Source: Clostridium sp. C2-6-12 (GTDB lineage Bacteria > Bacillota > Clostridia > Clostridiales > Clostridiaceae). From it: 64,000 nt of DNA. The notes under the pieces are model-generated. The model was not told the origin of the DNA, did not search any database, and saw only the letters and a list, made by a program, of their open reading frames with translations. Within the stretch, counting starts at the first letter, position 1. Every line of letters begins with the position of its first letter. A program made the position numbers and the translations under genes. The stretch covers positions 1-64,000 of the forward strand of contig NZ_JAABNP010000009.1 in the NCBI RefSeq assembly GCF_009928485.1, written 5' to 3'. Below, one piece after another: positions 45,497-53,367 of the stretch.

Positions 45497-46372
45497 GTGA
45501 AAAGAATATTAGTTTTAGGAATTATAAGTATAATAACACTTTCAATTATAGGATGTGATGCAAATTCAACTACACAAAATTCTAAGTCTAATTATGAAAG
45601 TAATAATATAAGTGCTGAAATAAGCAATAGCTCAGATAATAATGACAATAAAGCAGCAGCAACTGAAGATATAAGTATTACTATAAATAGTAATGAAACA
45701 ATAGATGAAAAGATTGCCATGGAAGAAATAAATGATGTTAATATTGAAGTTTCAGCCGCCAAGGTATCTATTAAATCATATGATGGTGAAGAAATAAAGA
45801 TAACTGGTAAGCTTTCTGAAAAAAGTAAAGGCATGACTATTAATAAAAAGAATTCAAAATTTGAAATTATTGAAAAGGGATATAATGTAGTGGGGTCCTT
45901 TAAAAGTGATGATGATAAATCTGTAATTGATGTTTTAATTCCTTCAAAATTTAAAGGAAATCTTACTTTTAAACAAGGTGCGGGATTAGCTGATATAGAA
46001 GGATTAAAGGTAAAAAACATTGATATTTCAGGAGGAGCTGGCAAATTGCAATGTAATGAAGTTAAATTTGATAAATTAAATTTGAATTCAGGAGTAGGAA
46101 TGGTTGATTTGAATTTAAATGAGAAATGTGGCGATATTGCAATAAACGGAAGTATTGGTGAAACTAACATTAGGATGGCAGAAGTAGGTGGTAATCTTAA
46201 ATATAGAGGAGGAGTTGGCAATGTTAATATTACAATTCCTAAGAATTCACCAGTTAAGTTTGATGTGGAAAAGGGAGTTGGAAGCTGTAAAATTGATGCA
46301 AAAACTTCAAGTGAACAAACCTATACCTTTGATTTAAAAGCTGGAGTAGGTTCCATAAATATACGAAATTAA
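45497..46372 (+). CDS. Lipoprotein with DUF4097 (adhesin-like beta-helix) domain
   Basis: A 291-residue predicted lipoprotein. The signal ends in LSIIGC, giving a lipid-modified Cys at about 20. An Asn/Ser-rich linker is followed by a repetitive beta domain of the DUF4097 type (VNIEVSAAKVSIKSYDGEEIKITG, then GGAGKLQ, GVGMVDL, GGVGNVNI and GVGSCKI). The GTG start at 45497 follows GGGGAGG; the longer frame lacks a start signal. It probably sits on the outer face of the membrane; its function is unknown. Confidence 0.8.
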   Translation: MKRILVLGIISIITLSIIGCDANSTTQNSKSNYESNNISAEISNSSDNNDNKAAATEDISITINSNETIDEKIAMEEINDVNIEVSAAKVSIKSYDGEEIKITGKLSEKSKGMTINKKNSKFEIIEKGYNVVGSFKSDDDKSVIDVLIPSKFKGNLTFKQGAGLADIEGLKVKNIDISGGAGKLQCNEVKFDKLNLNSGVGMVDLNLNEKCGDIAINGSIGETNIRMAEVGGNLKYRGGVGNVNITIPKNSPVKFDVEKGVGSCKIDAKTSSEQTYTFDLKAGVGSINIRN

Positions 46373-46574
46373 TAAATTAAATGGATTTTTCTATAAATGA
46401 AAACTGGTAGAAGGTAGAGAAGACTATTAAAAAGCTTATATTTTAAAGGGATTTTCAGAGATTGGATGAAAAAGTAGGAGATTAGTATTTGATGTAGTTG
46501 ACTATAAAGAAAATGAGAATTGAAAAAGTAAAACTACTAGAATAGGTTTTTTACTCATAATCATATTGATCCAA

Positions 46575-46622
46575 AAAAATAGCAAGTAAAATTGATGAAG
46601 ATATTTTACTTGCTATTTTTTA
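46575..46622. terminator. Bidirectional terminator between converging units
   Basis: AAAAATAGCAAGTAAAA (46575-46591) pairs perfectly with TTTTACTTGCTATTTTT (46604-46620). It lies between the plus-strand lipoprotein gene and the minus-strand ImmA gene and marks the left edge of the phage-tail locus. The rest of 46373-46719 has no gene. Confidence 0.9.
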
Positions 46623-46719
46623 TATTTTAAATTTTATTAGTTCCAAAAGGTAAGTAGATTAAATTCAAATAAAATATGGTTTTAGCAGATAAAGTAAATT
46701 CGCCATTAACTTTTATGAA

Positions 46720-47376
46720 TTAAAAAGAATTCATAAATGCGAGATATTCCTCATAATCCTGTCTCTTTTTATCTAAATAATTTTGAAAATTTCTTATGAT
46801 ATTTCTATCAGAGCTGGTCATAATTTCATGCTTACACCATTTTCTATAATTATCATATCTATATTTAGCAGCTTGTGAAGATAAGGCACAAAAAATTTCT
46901 ATATCATATGAACATCTAACATTTAATTTTTTTAATATAATTGGATTTGATAGTAAAAGCCCAGTGAAATGATTGGCTTCTGCTTCTTTAAATCTATATT
47001 CTTCTTCAGTTAAATTTTTCGAAAATAATTTTGTATTATTTGAATAATGTCGGCATAAAATATGACCTAATTCATGGGTTAATGTCCATCTAATTCGTCC
47101 TTCAGATTTATCGTCTAAATCATTGTAATAAATAATATATCTATCTAAAGGCTTAAAATAGTCAGTACACCCTTCTTCAGAGGTTAATATTTCAAAAGTT
47201 TCTTCTTTAGTTAAGTTATGACCAATCATAAATTGATGATAAGAAACTATTTTTATATTATCGAAAGAATTAATTATTTTAAATATATCTATAGGAAATT
47301 CAGTGATATTTAATTTTATATAAATATCATTAACAATATTTTTTATGTATTTATATCTAATCGTCAAAGTACTCAT
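46720..47376 (-). CDS. ImmA/IrrE-family metallopeptidase
   Basis: A 218-residue metallopeptidase with the zinc motif HELGH in RWTLTHELGHILCRH. ImmA proteins cleave the repressor ImmR when DNA is damaged or a mobile element is induced; the PBSX homologue is XkdA. The start overlaps the end of the repressor gene by 20 nt, so translation is coupled. ATG at 47376 is chosen; a TTG one codon before is possible. Confidence 0.9.
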   Translation of the reverse strand: MSTLTIRYKYIKNIVNDIYIKLNITEFPIDIFKIINSFDNIKIVSYHQFMIGHNLTKEETFEILTSEEGCTDYFKPLDRYIIYYNDLDDKSEGRIRWTLTHELGHILCRHYSNNTKLFSKNLTEEEYRFKEAEANHFTGLLLSNPIILKKLNVRCSYDIEIFCALSSQAAKYRYDNYRKWCKHEIMTSSDRNIIRNFQNYLDKKRQDYEEYLAFMNSF

Positions 47377-47707
47377 CAAAAGCAGATCTCAGAATATTCA
47401 TCATTTTTTCTTTATTTTTAGGATCCATTTTCTTTCGAGCTCTTTCAATTCTTCTTATATCATCATCAATTTCTAGTATAGATTCATCAGTGTTATCATT
47501 AGTAGATTTGGCCGTGTCGGTAGAAAGTAAATAGTCAACGGTTGTATTTAAGGCTTGAGCTAGTTTTATTAAAGTATCGTTGCTGGCACCTTGTTTATTT
47601 CCTTCTATCATACCTATGGCTGATTGGCTGAGTTCAATAGATGCAGCTAATTCTTGTTGAGTGAGCCCTAAATTTTTTCTTAGCTGCTTAACTTTATCAC
47701 CTAACAT
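47357..47707 (-). CDS. XRE-family repressor (ImmR/Xre-like)
   Basis: A 116-residue repressor with an N-terminal Cro/CI HTH (about 5-60, QQELAASIELSQSAIGMIEGNKQG) and an acidic C-terminal helix region that would be the ImmA target and dimer surface. The ATG at 47707 follows AGAGGTG. It diverges from a small Cro-like gene, with repeated TTATCAGT half-sites in the shared region, two of them just upstream of its own start, which suggests autoregulation. Confidence 0.92.
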   Translation of the reverse strand: MLGDKVKQLRKNLGLTQQELAASIELSQSAIGMIEGNKQGASNDTLIKLAQALNTTVDYLLSTDTAKSTNDNTDESILEIDDDIRRIERARKKMDPKNKEKMMNILRSAFDEYFDD

Positions 47708-47720
47708 ATAATCACCTCTT

Positions 47721-47864
47721 ACTGATAATTTTATCATGTTTACTGATAAAATCAATGGAGATTTTAAGAAAATGAAAGATAATGGAAGGAATAGTCATAT
47801 ATTTATTAAAAATATCAGTATTTATAATGCGAACATACTTTCGTATTATCAGTTTTGCTGATAA
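47721..47864. promoter_or_regulatory. Operator region with repeated TTATCAGT half-sites
   Basis: TGATAA-TT-TTATCA stands at 47723-47736 and a further ACTGATAA follows at 47742-47749. Near the divergent gene, TTATCAG (47846-47852) and CTGATAA (47858-47864) form an inverted repeat with 5-nt spacing. A lone TATCAGT lies near 47813. The layout resembles a phage lysogeny switch with two operator clusters. Confidence 0.7.
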
Positions 47865-47938
47865 AATAATATTATGTTAATGAGGAGAAAACTAGATTAG
47901 TTAATAAAAATAAATATATAAAGAGTAGGAGCTGAGAA

Positions 47939-48163
47939 GTGGGAATGAAATTAACACCAATAAGATTAAGAAGATTAAAATTGGGTTTTAATAGTGAGGA
48001 GGTCATAGAGTTACTAGACATAAGTAAAAGTACTTTTTATAAATTGGAGCAGGGCTGGGCAAATCCTTCACCAAAGTTAATCAAAAGGATAGCTGAAATT
48101 TATGAATGCACTACTGATGATATATTTAGGGATTTAAAGATAAGTGGAAAGAAGAAAGACTAA
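47939..48163 (+). CDS. Small XRE-type regulator (Cro-like)
   Basis: A 74-residue protein that is almost only an HTH domain (IRLRRLKLGFNSEEVIELLDISKSTFYKLEQG). The start is GTG at 47939, 7 nt after AGGAG; an ATG two codons later is possible. It is the first plus-strand gene opposite the ImmR-like repressor, the place of Cro in a phage switch. Confidence 0.82.
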   Translation: MGMKLTPIRLRRLKLGFNSEEVIELLDISKSTFYKLEQGWANPSPKLIKRIAEIYECTTDDIFRDLKISGKKKD

Positions 48164-48278
48164 CTAATAGGTATAGTTGTACAAGTACAAGTTACTTCAA
48201 AATAACTTGTGAGATTATAAGATAAATGGCGAGTTAAATTAAGTTAGAAAAATATAAAATTTTAAGGGGGTATTTATT

Positions 48279-48692
48279 ATGAATAATACTATAGATAAAG
48301 TAAGAAGATATAAGGAAATGTTAGCCGATATTGCAGATATAAACATAAGAGTTCAAGAATTGGAAGAAGAAATCTTAGGAACAAGTGGACAAAGCATGGA
48401 AGAACGAACAGGAAAAACTTATAAGATTACTTCTAGTGTTGAGCAGCAAGCAGAACTTTTAATGGAAAGGAAAGAGCAATTATATAGAGAACAGGCAGCT
48501 AAAAAAAGAGAACTAGAAAGAATAAACAATGCAATGACAATATTGACAGAAGAAGAAAAGGATATAATACAAATAATTCATATAGAACGTAGAAAATATT
48601 ATGTTGTGCAAGATAAATTAAATTTATCTTACCAAAGAATCAAGCAATTGGAGAAGCAAGCAGCTAAAAAAATGGAAAGGTATGTTTCATAG
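48279..48692 (+). CDS. Sigma-like late transcription activator (ArpU/Xpf type)
   Basis: A 137-residue protein with an N-terminal coiled coil (about 10-85) and a C-terminal region resembling sigma-70 region 4 (LTEEEKDIIQIIHIERRKYY, then LNLSYQRIKQLEKQAAKKM). Proteins of this kind turn on late genes in Gram-positive phages, and Xpf does so in PBSX. Start ATG follows AAGGGGG. It probably drives the tail operon that begins at 50393. Confidence 0.78.
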   Translation: MNNTIDKVRRYKEMLADIADINIRVQELEEEILGTSGQSMEERTGKTYKITSSVEQQAELLMERKEQLYREQAAKKRELERINNAMTILTEEEKDIIQIIHIERRKYYVVQDKLNLSYQRIKQLEKQAAKKMERYVS

Positions 48693-48866
48693 CAAATTTT
48701 GTTGTATTAAAGAGAGAGTATTTAATCAAGACTAAAAATTACCATTTTGCGATAAATTGATTGTAAAATAGTATAAATCTTGTTAATATTGTTACAATCC
48801 TTAAGGACAATTTACCAAACAAAATATTAAGATGTATAAAAATGAAATACGAGGGGTGATATTAAA

Positions 48867-49583
48867 ATGAGTAGCAAATTGAAACAAAAAATTGTGTTGA
48901 TTTTTGCAAAATTAATGTGCTTTTCCATCTTGTTTACATCGTTTTCAGTAAACGCACAGGCAGCCTCCAAAACAATCACATCAAATGGTGTTGGTACTCA
49001 TGGTGGTTATGACTATTCACTATGGAAGGATTATGGGAATACAAGTATGACTCTTAATGACGGTGGAACGTTTAGTTGTCAGTGGAGTAATATTGGGAAT
49101 GCCCTATTTCGTAAAGGCAGGCTATTCGACAAAACCAAGACTTACTCACAGCTTGGAAATATATCAGTAAATTACGGTTGTAATTATCAACCATCTGGTA
49201 ATTCATATTTGTGTGTTTATGGATGGTCGACTAGTCCATTAGTAGAATATTATATCGTAGATAGTTGGGGCAGCTGGAGACCACCTGGAGCAACATCAAA
49301 GGGAACCGTTAATATTGATGGCGGTACGTATGATATATATGAAACTACTAGAGTTGATCAACCTTCAATTGAAGGAAACAAAACTACTTTTAAGCAGTAT
49401 TGGAGCGTTCGTCAATCAAAACGTACAAGCGGAACTATATCTGTTACAAAGCATTTTGACGCATGGGCAAATAAAGGAATGAAATTGGGCAAAATGTATG
49501 AAGTTGCATTCAATGTAGAAGGATATCAAAGTAGTGGAAAAGCAGATGTGTACAGTATGTCAATTAATATTGGTGGAAAATAA
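48867..49583 (+). CDS. Secreted endo-1,4-beta-xylanase, GH11
   Basis: A 238-residue glycoside hydrolase of family 11. A signal peptide (1-32, cut near NAQA-AS) is followed by a single jelly-roll catalytic domain. The catalytic pair is seen as Glu127 in [12 protein letters not shown] (nucleophile) and Glu218 in NVEGYQSSG (acid/base). The thumb region around [14 protein letters not shown] is normal, and no carbohydrate-binding module is attached. It hydrolyses xylan outside the cell. It sits between the late activator and the tail operon, has its own terminator, and its codons look somewhat richer in G and C than those of its neighbours. It may be cargo (a 'moron'). Confidence 0.95.
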   Translation: MSSKLKQKIVLIFAKLMCFSILFTSFSVNAQAASKTITSNGVGTHGGYDYSLWKDYGNTSMTLNDGGTFSCQWSNIGNALFRKGRLFDKTKTYSQLGNISVNYGCNYQPSGNSYLCVYGWSTSPLVEYYIVDSWGSWRPPGATSKGTVNIDGGTYDIYETTRVDQPSIEGNKTTFKQYWSVRQSKRTSGTISVTKHFDAWANKGMKLGKMYEVAFNVEGYQSSGKADVYSMSINIGGK

Positions 49584-49634
49584 CAACAATAATTCAGTAA
49601 ATTTTTATTAGTGCCTTACATTCAATAATACATT

Positions 49635-49674
49635 AACCTGCAAGTAACTTAATTGTTACTTGTGGGTTTCTTTT
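49635..49674 (+). terminator. Terminator after the xylanase gene
   Basis: AACCTGCAAGTAAC (49635-49648) pairs with GTTACTTGTGGGTT (49655-49668), then TTCTTTT. Confidence 0.88.
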
Positions 49675-50222
49675 CGTTAAATAAGAATTTAATTTTTTTA
49701 GATGCACAATTATTCAAGCCAAAAATACAAATTAGATTCCCCAATATATATAAACGACCGTCTCAGCTCTCACAAGTCATATTAAATTTTGGAGGAAAGT
49801 TTGATTAGATTGCTTTTATATTACTAATTACTTATAAATAATATATTCAAAATTATTAAGGCTGCAATTTATATGATGCATTCATTATTAATTGGAGAAA
49901 AAAATAAATATATGAATTTAAGTGAAATATGAAGCTATAAAATGTCCTAAATAGCGCTGGTATAGAAAAGTTATAGAAAAATTATAGGTATATTAGATAA
50001 AGTGTATAAGAAAATAATAATAATACGTAATATAATAGTAAGTGAGAAGAAAAGATAAATTTCAAACATTATTATTTATTAAGCATTAAAAACCAAAGCA
50101 AATAAAAATAATTAAAGCAATTATATATGTTGGAAATAAAAATATAAAGATAACTAAAACGAAACATGTAGATATTAATATTACAAAACAATTATTTCTT
50201 ATCATATATATTTGATCTATTT
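49675..50222. other. Long AT-rich region upstream of the tail operon
   Basis: No gene is visible across 548 nt. It is the natural place for the late promoter. The 11-bp direct repeats at 49961-49993 are the only ordered signal. A short AT-rich stretch with good A-tracts follows. Confidence 0.5.
49961..49993 (+). promoter_or_regulatory. Three 11-bp direct repeats (TATAGAAAANT)
   Basis: TATAGAAAAGT, TATAGAAAAAT and TATAGGTATAT follow each other with an exact 11-bp period, about one DNA turn. Such helical phasing is typical for an activator-binding array. It could bind the sigma-like late activator or another phage regulator. Confidence 0.45.
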
Positions 50223-50253
50223 AAAGAACTCTTAGGAATAGGGGTTCTTTTTA
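50223..50253 (+). terminator. Hairpin before the tail operon
   Basis: AAAGAACTCT (50223-50232) pairs with AGGGGTTCTTT (50240-50250), then T's. It may be an attenuator in the late leader, or its GGGG may serve as RBS of the small ORF that follows. Confidence 0.55.
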
Positions 50254-50357
50254 TGTTGAAAAAATATCTTGAACTCAAAGCAAGGTACTTTGAATTTATA
50301 AAAAAATGGTACTTAAGGAAAGGGGGAGAAATTTGCAGTATAAGTTTTTATTAATCC
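50253..50357 (+). CDS. Possible 34-residue basic peptide
   Basis: ATG to TAA codes for a 34-residue peptide starting MLKKYLELKARYFEFIKKW, with a helix-like, Lys- and aromatic-rich pattern. GGGG stands 8 nt before the start, but that also belongs to the hairpin at 50223-50253. No homologue is recognised, so it may be chance. Confidence 0.3.
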
Positions 50358-50392
50358 TAAATTATAACTTATAAAATTATAGGAGGAGGTTC

Positions 50393-50827
50393 ATGATTAA
50401 TGAATTGATTAATTCAATTAATGGAATGTTAATTGAAAAATTCCCAAACACAAAAGTATATACATCAAAGTTAGAGAAGGATTTTGCAAGACCTTCTTTT
50501 TTTATTCATTTCATTACTAGCAGGCAGATAGATTTAAATAGAAATAGTTATTTAAATATAATAACTATGAAAATTATTTATTATCCACCATTAGATGAAT
50601 CTATGAATGTTGACTTGATAGCACAAAATGAAGTTTGGGATATTATGCGGGAAACCTTCAGCAGTGGATATATAAAGGTTTTAGATAGAGCTGCAAAAAT
50701 AAGAAGGTTAAGAGGCAGGGCAAAAAATACAGAAATACATCTCAAGCTTAAGCTAGAATTTACTGAAGATAGAATCTTTAATAAATCTCAAAGTCCTAAA
50801 GCTGAAAAAATTAATCTAAATTTTTAA
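50393..50827 (+). CDS. Phage tail terminator-like protein (DUF6838 type)
   Basis: A 144-residue protein resembling the tail-terminator family that precedes the sheath gene in PBSX-like tail clusters. It starts INELINSINGMLIEKFPNTKVYTSK and has a beta-rich core. It caps the tail after length is fixed. ATG follows AGGAGGAGG. The sheath gene starts 13 nt later. No portal, capsid or terminase gene precedes it, which supports a headless particle. Confidence 0.78.
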   Translation: MINELINSINGMLIEKFPNTKVYTSKLEKDFARPSFFIHFITSRQIDLNRNSYLNIITMKIIYYPPLDESMNVDLIAQNEVWDIMRETFSSGYIKVLDRAAKIRRLRGRAKNTEIHLKLKLEFTEDRIFNKSQSPKAEKINLNF

Positions 50828-50840
50828 GGAGGAATAGAAA

Positions 50841-51962
50841 ATGGGAGAACCATCAATTGAAATTGTATTTAAACAAGCAGGAATAACTGCAATAAAAAGA
50901 GGAGAAAGAGGAGTAGTAGTACTTATATTAAAGGATACTATGCCAACATCCTATAGTAATCCAATCAAAATGGAGACTATAGATGAAATTCCAGAAGGCT
51001 TATCAGATTTTAATAAAGAACAAATTAAACTTGCTATGATAGGATATCAAAATCCACCTAAGAAAGTGCTTGCTTATGTAATAGCACCAGATTCACATGA
51101 TTATTCTGATGCTCAAAGCCACCTAGAAACAATAAAGTGGGATTATGTAGTAGTGCCAGGAATTGGTTTAACAGCAGATGGTAAGGTGGATACAGAAGCA
51201 AATATTACTGCAAGAGCAACAGATTTTGCTACTTGGATTAAGCAATTAAGAAGTACTAAGGATATTAAAGTAAAAGCAGTACTTCCTCATTGTCCAGCAG
51301 ATAATGAAGGAATTATCAATTTTTCTACTGATGATATAAAGACAGCAAATAAAACTTATACTGCAGCAGAATACTGTTCAAGAATTGCAGGGATGCTGGC
51401 AGGAACACCACTAACTATTAGTGCTACTTTTGCACCACTTGCAGAAGTTGTCGATGTTCCACATTTAAAGAAAGAGGAAAGAGATGCTGCTGTTGATGCA
51501 GGTAAATTAATCTTATTTAATGATGGAAAGAAAGTTAAGATTGATAGAGCAGTAAACAGTTTTGTTACTACAATTGAAAATAAAGGCGATGATTTTAAGA
51601 AAATTAAAATCGTAGATATTATGGACTTAATGCATGATGATATTAAGACAACAGCTGAAGATAGTTATATTGGTAAATATCCAAATGATTATGACCATAA
51701 GTGCTTACTTATTACAGCTATTAATGGCTATTTTGAAGGGTTAGAATTGGATGGATTACTTGATAGCAGCATTGAAGGTCAAAATAAAGCTGAAATTGAC
51801 TTAGAAGCGCAAAAAGTTTATTTAAAAAGTCAAGGAATAGACATTGGAGCAATGAAGGATCAAGAAATAAAAGAAAGTAATACAGGTTCTCAAGTATTCC
51901 TTAGAGGACAAGCTATTATTTTAGATGCAATTGAAGATATTAAATTTCAAATATATATATAG
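50841..51962 (+). CDS. Contractile tail sheath protein (XkdK-like)
   Basis: A 373-residue sheath subunit. It forms the outer contractile cylinder that drives the tube through the target envelope. The family start is MGEPSIEIVFKQAGITAIKRGERGVV, with a conserved core (KKVLAYVIAPDSHDYSDA, VVPGI, ATWIKQLRS) and the C-terminal domain (LFNDGKKVKIDRAVNSFVTT) that links neighbours. It marks the particle as a myovirus- or R-type tail. ATG follows AAGGAGG. Confidence 0.95.
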   Translation: MGEPSIEIVFKQAGITAIKRGERGVVVLILKDTMPTSYSNPIKMETIDEIPEGLSDFNKEQIKLAMIGYQNPPKKVLAYVIAPDSHDYSDAQSHLETIKWDYVVVPGIGLTADGKVDTEANITARATDFATWIKQLRSTKDIKVKAVLPHCPADNEGIINFSTDDIKTANKTYTAAEYCSRIAGMLAGTPLTISATFAPLAEVVDVPHLKKEERDAAVDAGKLILFNDGKKVKIDRAVNSFVTTIENKGDDFKKIKIVDIMDLMHDDIKTTAEDSYIGKYPNDYDHKCLLITAINGYFEGLELDGLLDSSIEGQNKAEIDLEAQKVYLKSQGIDIGAMKDQEIKESNTGSQVFLRGQAIILDAIEDIKFQIYI

Positions 51963-51982
51963 GAATATAGGAGGGATTATTT

Positions 51983-52414
51983 ATGCCACAAGCAAAACAA
52001 GTTATAAACGGAACATGGGGAGAAGTTTGGATCAATGGAGAATACGTTTCAGAGGTATCAGCTCTTCAAGCAAAGGTTACTTTAACAAAGGTAGATGTTA
52101 ATTTTACAAGAGATTTATGGAAAAGAAGTAAAGTAACAGGAATAGAAGGAAAGGGAACATTGAAATTACACCACGTATCATCAAGGATGGCAATTTTAAT
52201 GAAGGATAACATTAAACAAGGAAAGCAAACAGTATGTACTATTATATCTAAATTAGCAGATCCAGATGCATTGGGAGCTGAAAGAGTAGTGCTTAAGGAT
52301 GTTACTTTTGATGAATTAACAGTAGCAGATTGGGAAGTTAAAAAGAATGTTGAAGAAACACTTCCATTTACTTTTTCAGGATATGATTTCTTAGACTTAA
52401 TAGAGCCACAATAA
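51983..52414 (+). CDS. Tail tube protein (XkdM-like)
   Basis: A 143-residue tube subunit of the family that follows the sheath in PBSX-like clusters. It starts QVINGTWGEVWINGEYVSEVSAL, with a beta-sandwich pattern and VEETLPFTFSGYDFLDLI at the end. It stacks into the inner tube. ATG follows AGGAGGG. Confidence 0.93.
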   Translation: MPQAKQVINGTWGEVWINGEYVSEVSALQAKVTLTKVDVNFTRDLWKRSKVTGIEGKGTLKLHHVSSRMAILMKDNIKQGKQTVCTIISKLADPDALGAERVVLKDVTFDELTVADWEVKKNVEETLPFTFSGYDFLDLIEPQ

Positions 52415-52433
52415 GGCACAATCAAAAAATAAC

Positions 52434-52551
52434 AAGTCAATTTGCCAGTCTATTTTCCATCATAGAGGAAGCTCGACTCGCTACGCTCACTGAGTAAGCG
52501 ATTCACACAAAATCATAGATTTTGGTTCTCTGCTCATTGGCAAATTGACTT
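52434..52551. mobile_element. 118-bp MITE-like element with perfect 14-bp inverted ends
   Basis: AAGTCAATTTGCCA (52434-52447) is the exact reverse complement of TGGCAAATTGACTT (52538-52551). The inside holds CTCGACTCGC, CGCTC, TGAGTAAGCGA and AAAATCATAGATTTT, which recur in the repeat at 12110-12187. No transposase is coded. It lies in a 369-nt gap between tail tube and tail chaperone genes and may be an insertion. The rest of the gap, to 52783, shows no gene. Confidence 0.6.
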
Positions 52552-52783
52552 AATAGGCCCGCTATCAGGGCAATTTGCCTTCTTGTCTGATGACAAATAG
52601 TCATGGCAACTTCGAACTTGCTTATTTATTTTCAGGTGCCTAAAAGGCTTTAAATTAAGTATTGATAAATTGTAATTAGATACATGTTTATTCTAATAGA
52701 ATTAAGTTAAAAAACATATGTCTAGTTATTAAAAGGTTAAAAAATTTTATTTAAACTATTATAAGAAAGTGGAGATGAATATT

Positions 52784-53191
52784 ATGAATTTAGTTGAACA
52801 ATTATTAAAAGTAGATGCTGGTAAAATTGAGGTGCCATCAAAGGAGGTAAAACTTAAACTTGCTAAATTAGGCAACACTGAAATCACATTCACTTGTAAT
52901 GCTATTTCAATGGAAAGATATAATGAAATCCAAGAAAGAGTTCTTCAAGTAGATAAGAAAGGAAATATTCAAGGTTTTGCTACAGCACAAGCAAAAATAG
53001 AAACAGTTTTAGCAGGGGTTTCAGAACTTAGATCTGAAGAGCTTATGAAACATTTTAAAGCCCCAACGCCAAAGGAACTCATGAATAAAATATTTCTACC
53101 TGGTGAAGTTGATATTTTAGCAGATACTGTAACAGAAATATCAGGAGTAGAATCCACCTCAAATAAAAAAGAAGACATAAAAAACTTATAA
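52784..53191 (+). CDS. Tail assembly chaperone, short form (XkdN-like, gpG equivalent)
   Basis: A 135-residue protein of the XkdN type that binds tape measure during tail assembly. ATG at 52784 follows GTGGAG; an upstream in-frame GTG is covered by that site. The end has a slippery heptamer, A_AAA_AAC at 53179-53185, two codons before the stop (TTA TAA). Most ribosomes stop here and make this short form; some slip to make the longer one. Confidence 0.9.
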   Translation: MNLVEQLLKVDAGKIEVPSKEVKLKLAKLGNTEITFTCNAISMERYNEIQERVLQVDKKGNIQGFATAQAKIETVLAGVSELRSEELMKHFKAPTPKELMNKIFLPGEVDILADTVTEISGVESTSNKKEDIKNL

Positions 53192-53367
53192 GCACTGATG
53201 AAACTGTTAATCTTCTATATCACTGTTGGAAGCTACATGATAAGTGGCCAGCGGAGACTTTAAATAGAGGATTTGGAGAAAAGATTATCATCAGTGCTTT
53301 TATTGAACAAGAAATTGAAGAAAAAATGAAACAAATGGAAGCCTTGTATTCAGGGGGTGATGATTAA
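52784..53367 (+). CDS. Tail assembly chaperone, -1 frameshift product (gpGT equivalent)
   Basis: The full form is 52784-53185 joined to 53185-53367, about 194 residues. After slipping at A_AAA_AAC, reading continues as LISTDETVNLLYHCWKLHDKW and ends ...ALYSGGDD. The extension of about 60 codons has no start codon of its own in place and ends with TAA at 53365-53367, overlapping the ATG of the tape-measure gene by one base. Lambda gpG/gpGT works in the same way: the T extension recruits tail-tube subunits. This conserved arrangement supports a programmed frameshift rather than a mutation. Confidence 0.88.
53179..53185 (+). promoter_or_regulatory. Programmed -1 ribosomal frameshift site A_AAA_AAC
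   Basis: In the zero frame the codons are ATA AAA AAC TTA TAA. This X_XXY_YYZ heptamer lets both tRNAs re-pair one base back, giving AAA AAA CTT. It is one of the classic slippery sequences. Confidence 0.88.

Noticed and set aside
45592..46221. A 209-codon minus-strand frame
   Set aside because: It is the mirror of the lipoprotein gene's repeats, with no RBS and biased composition.
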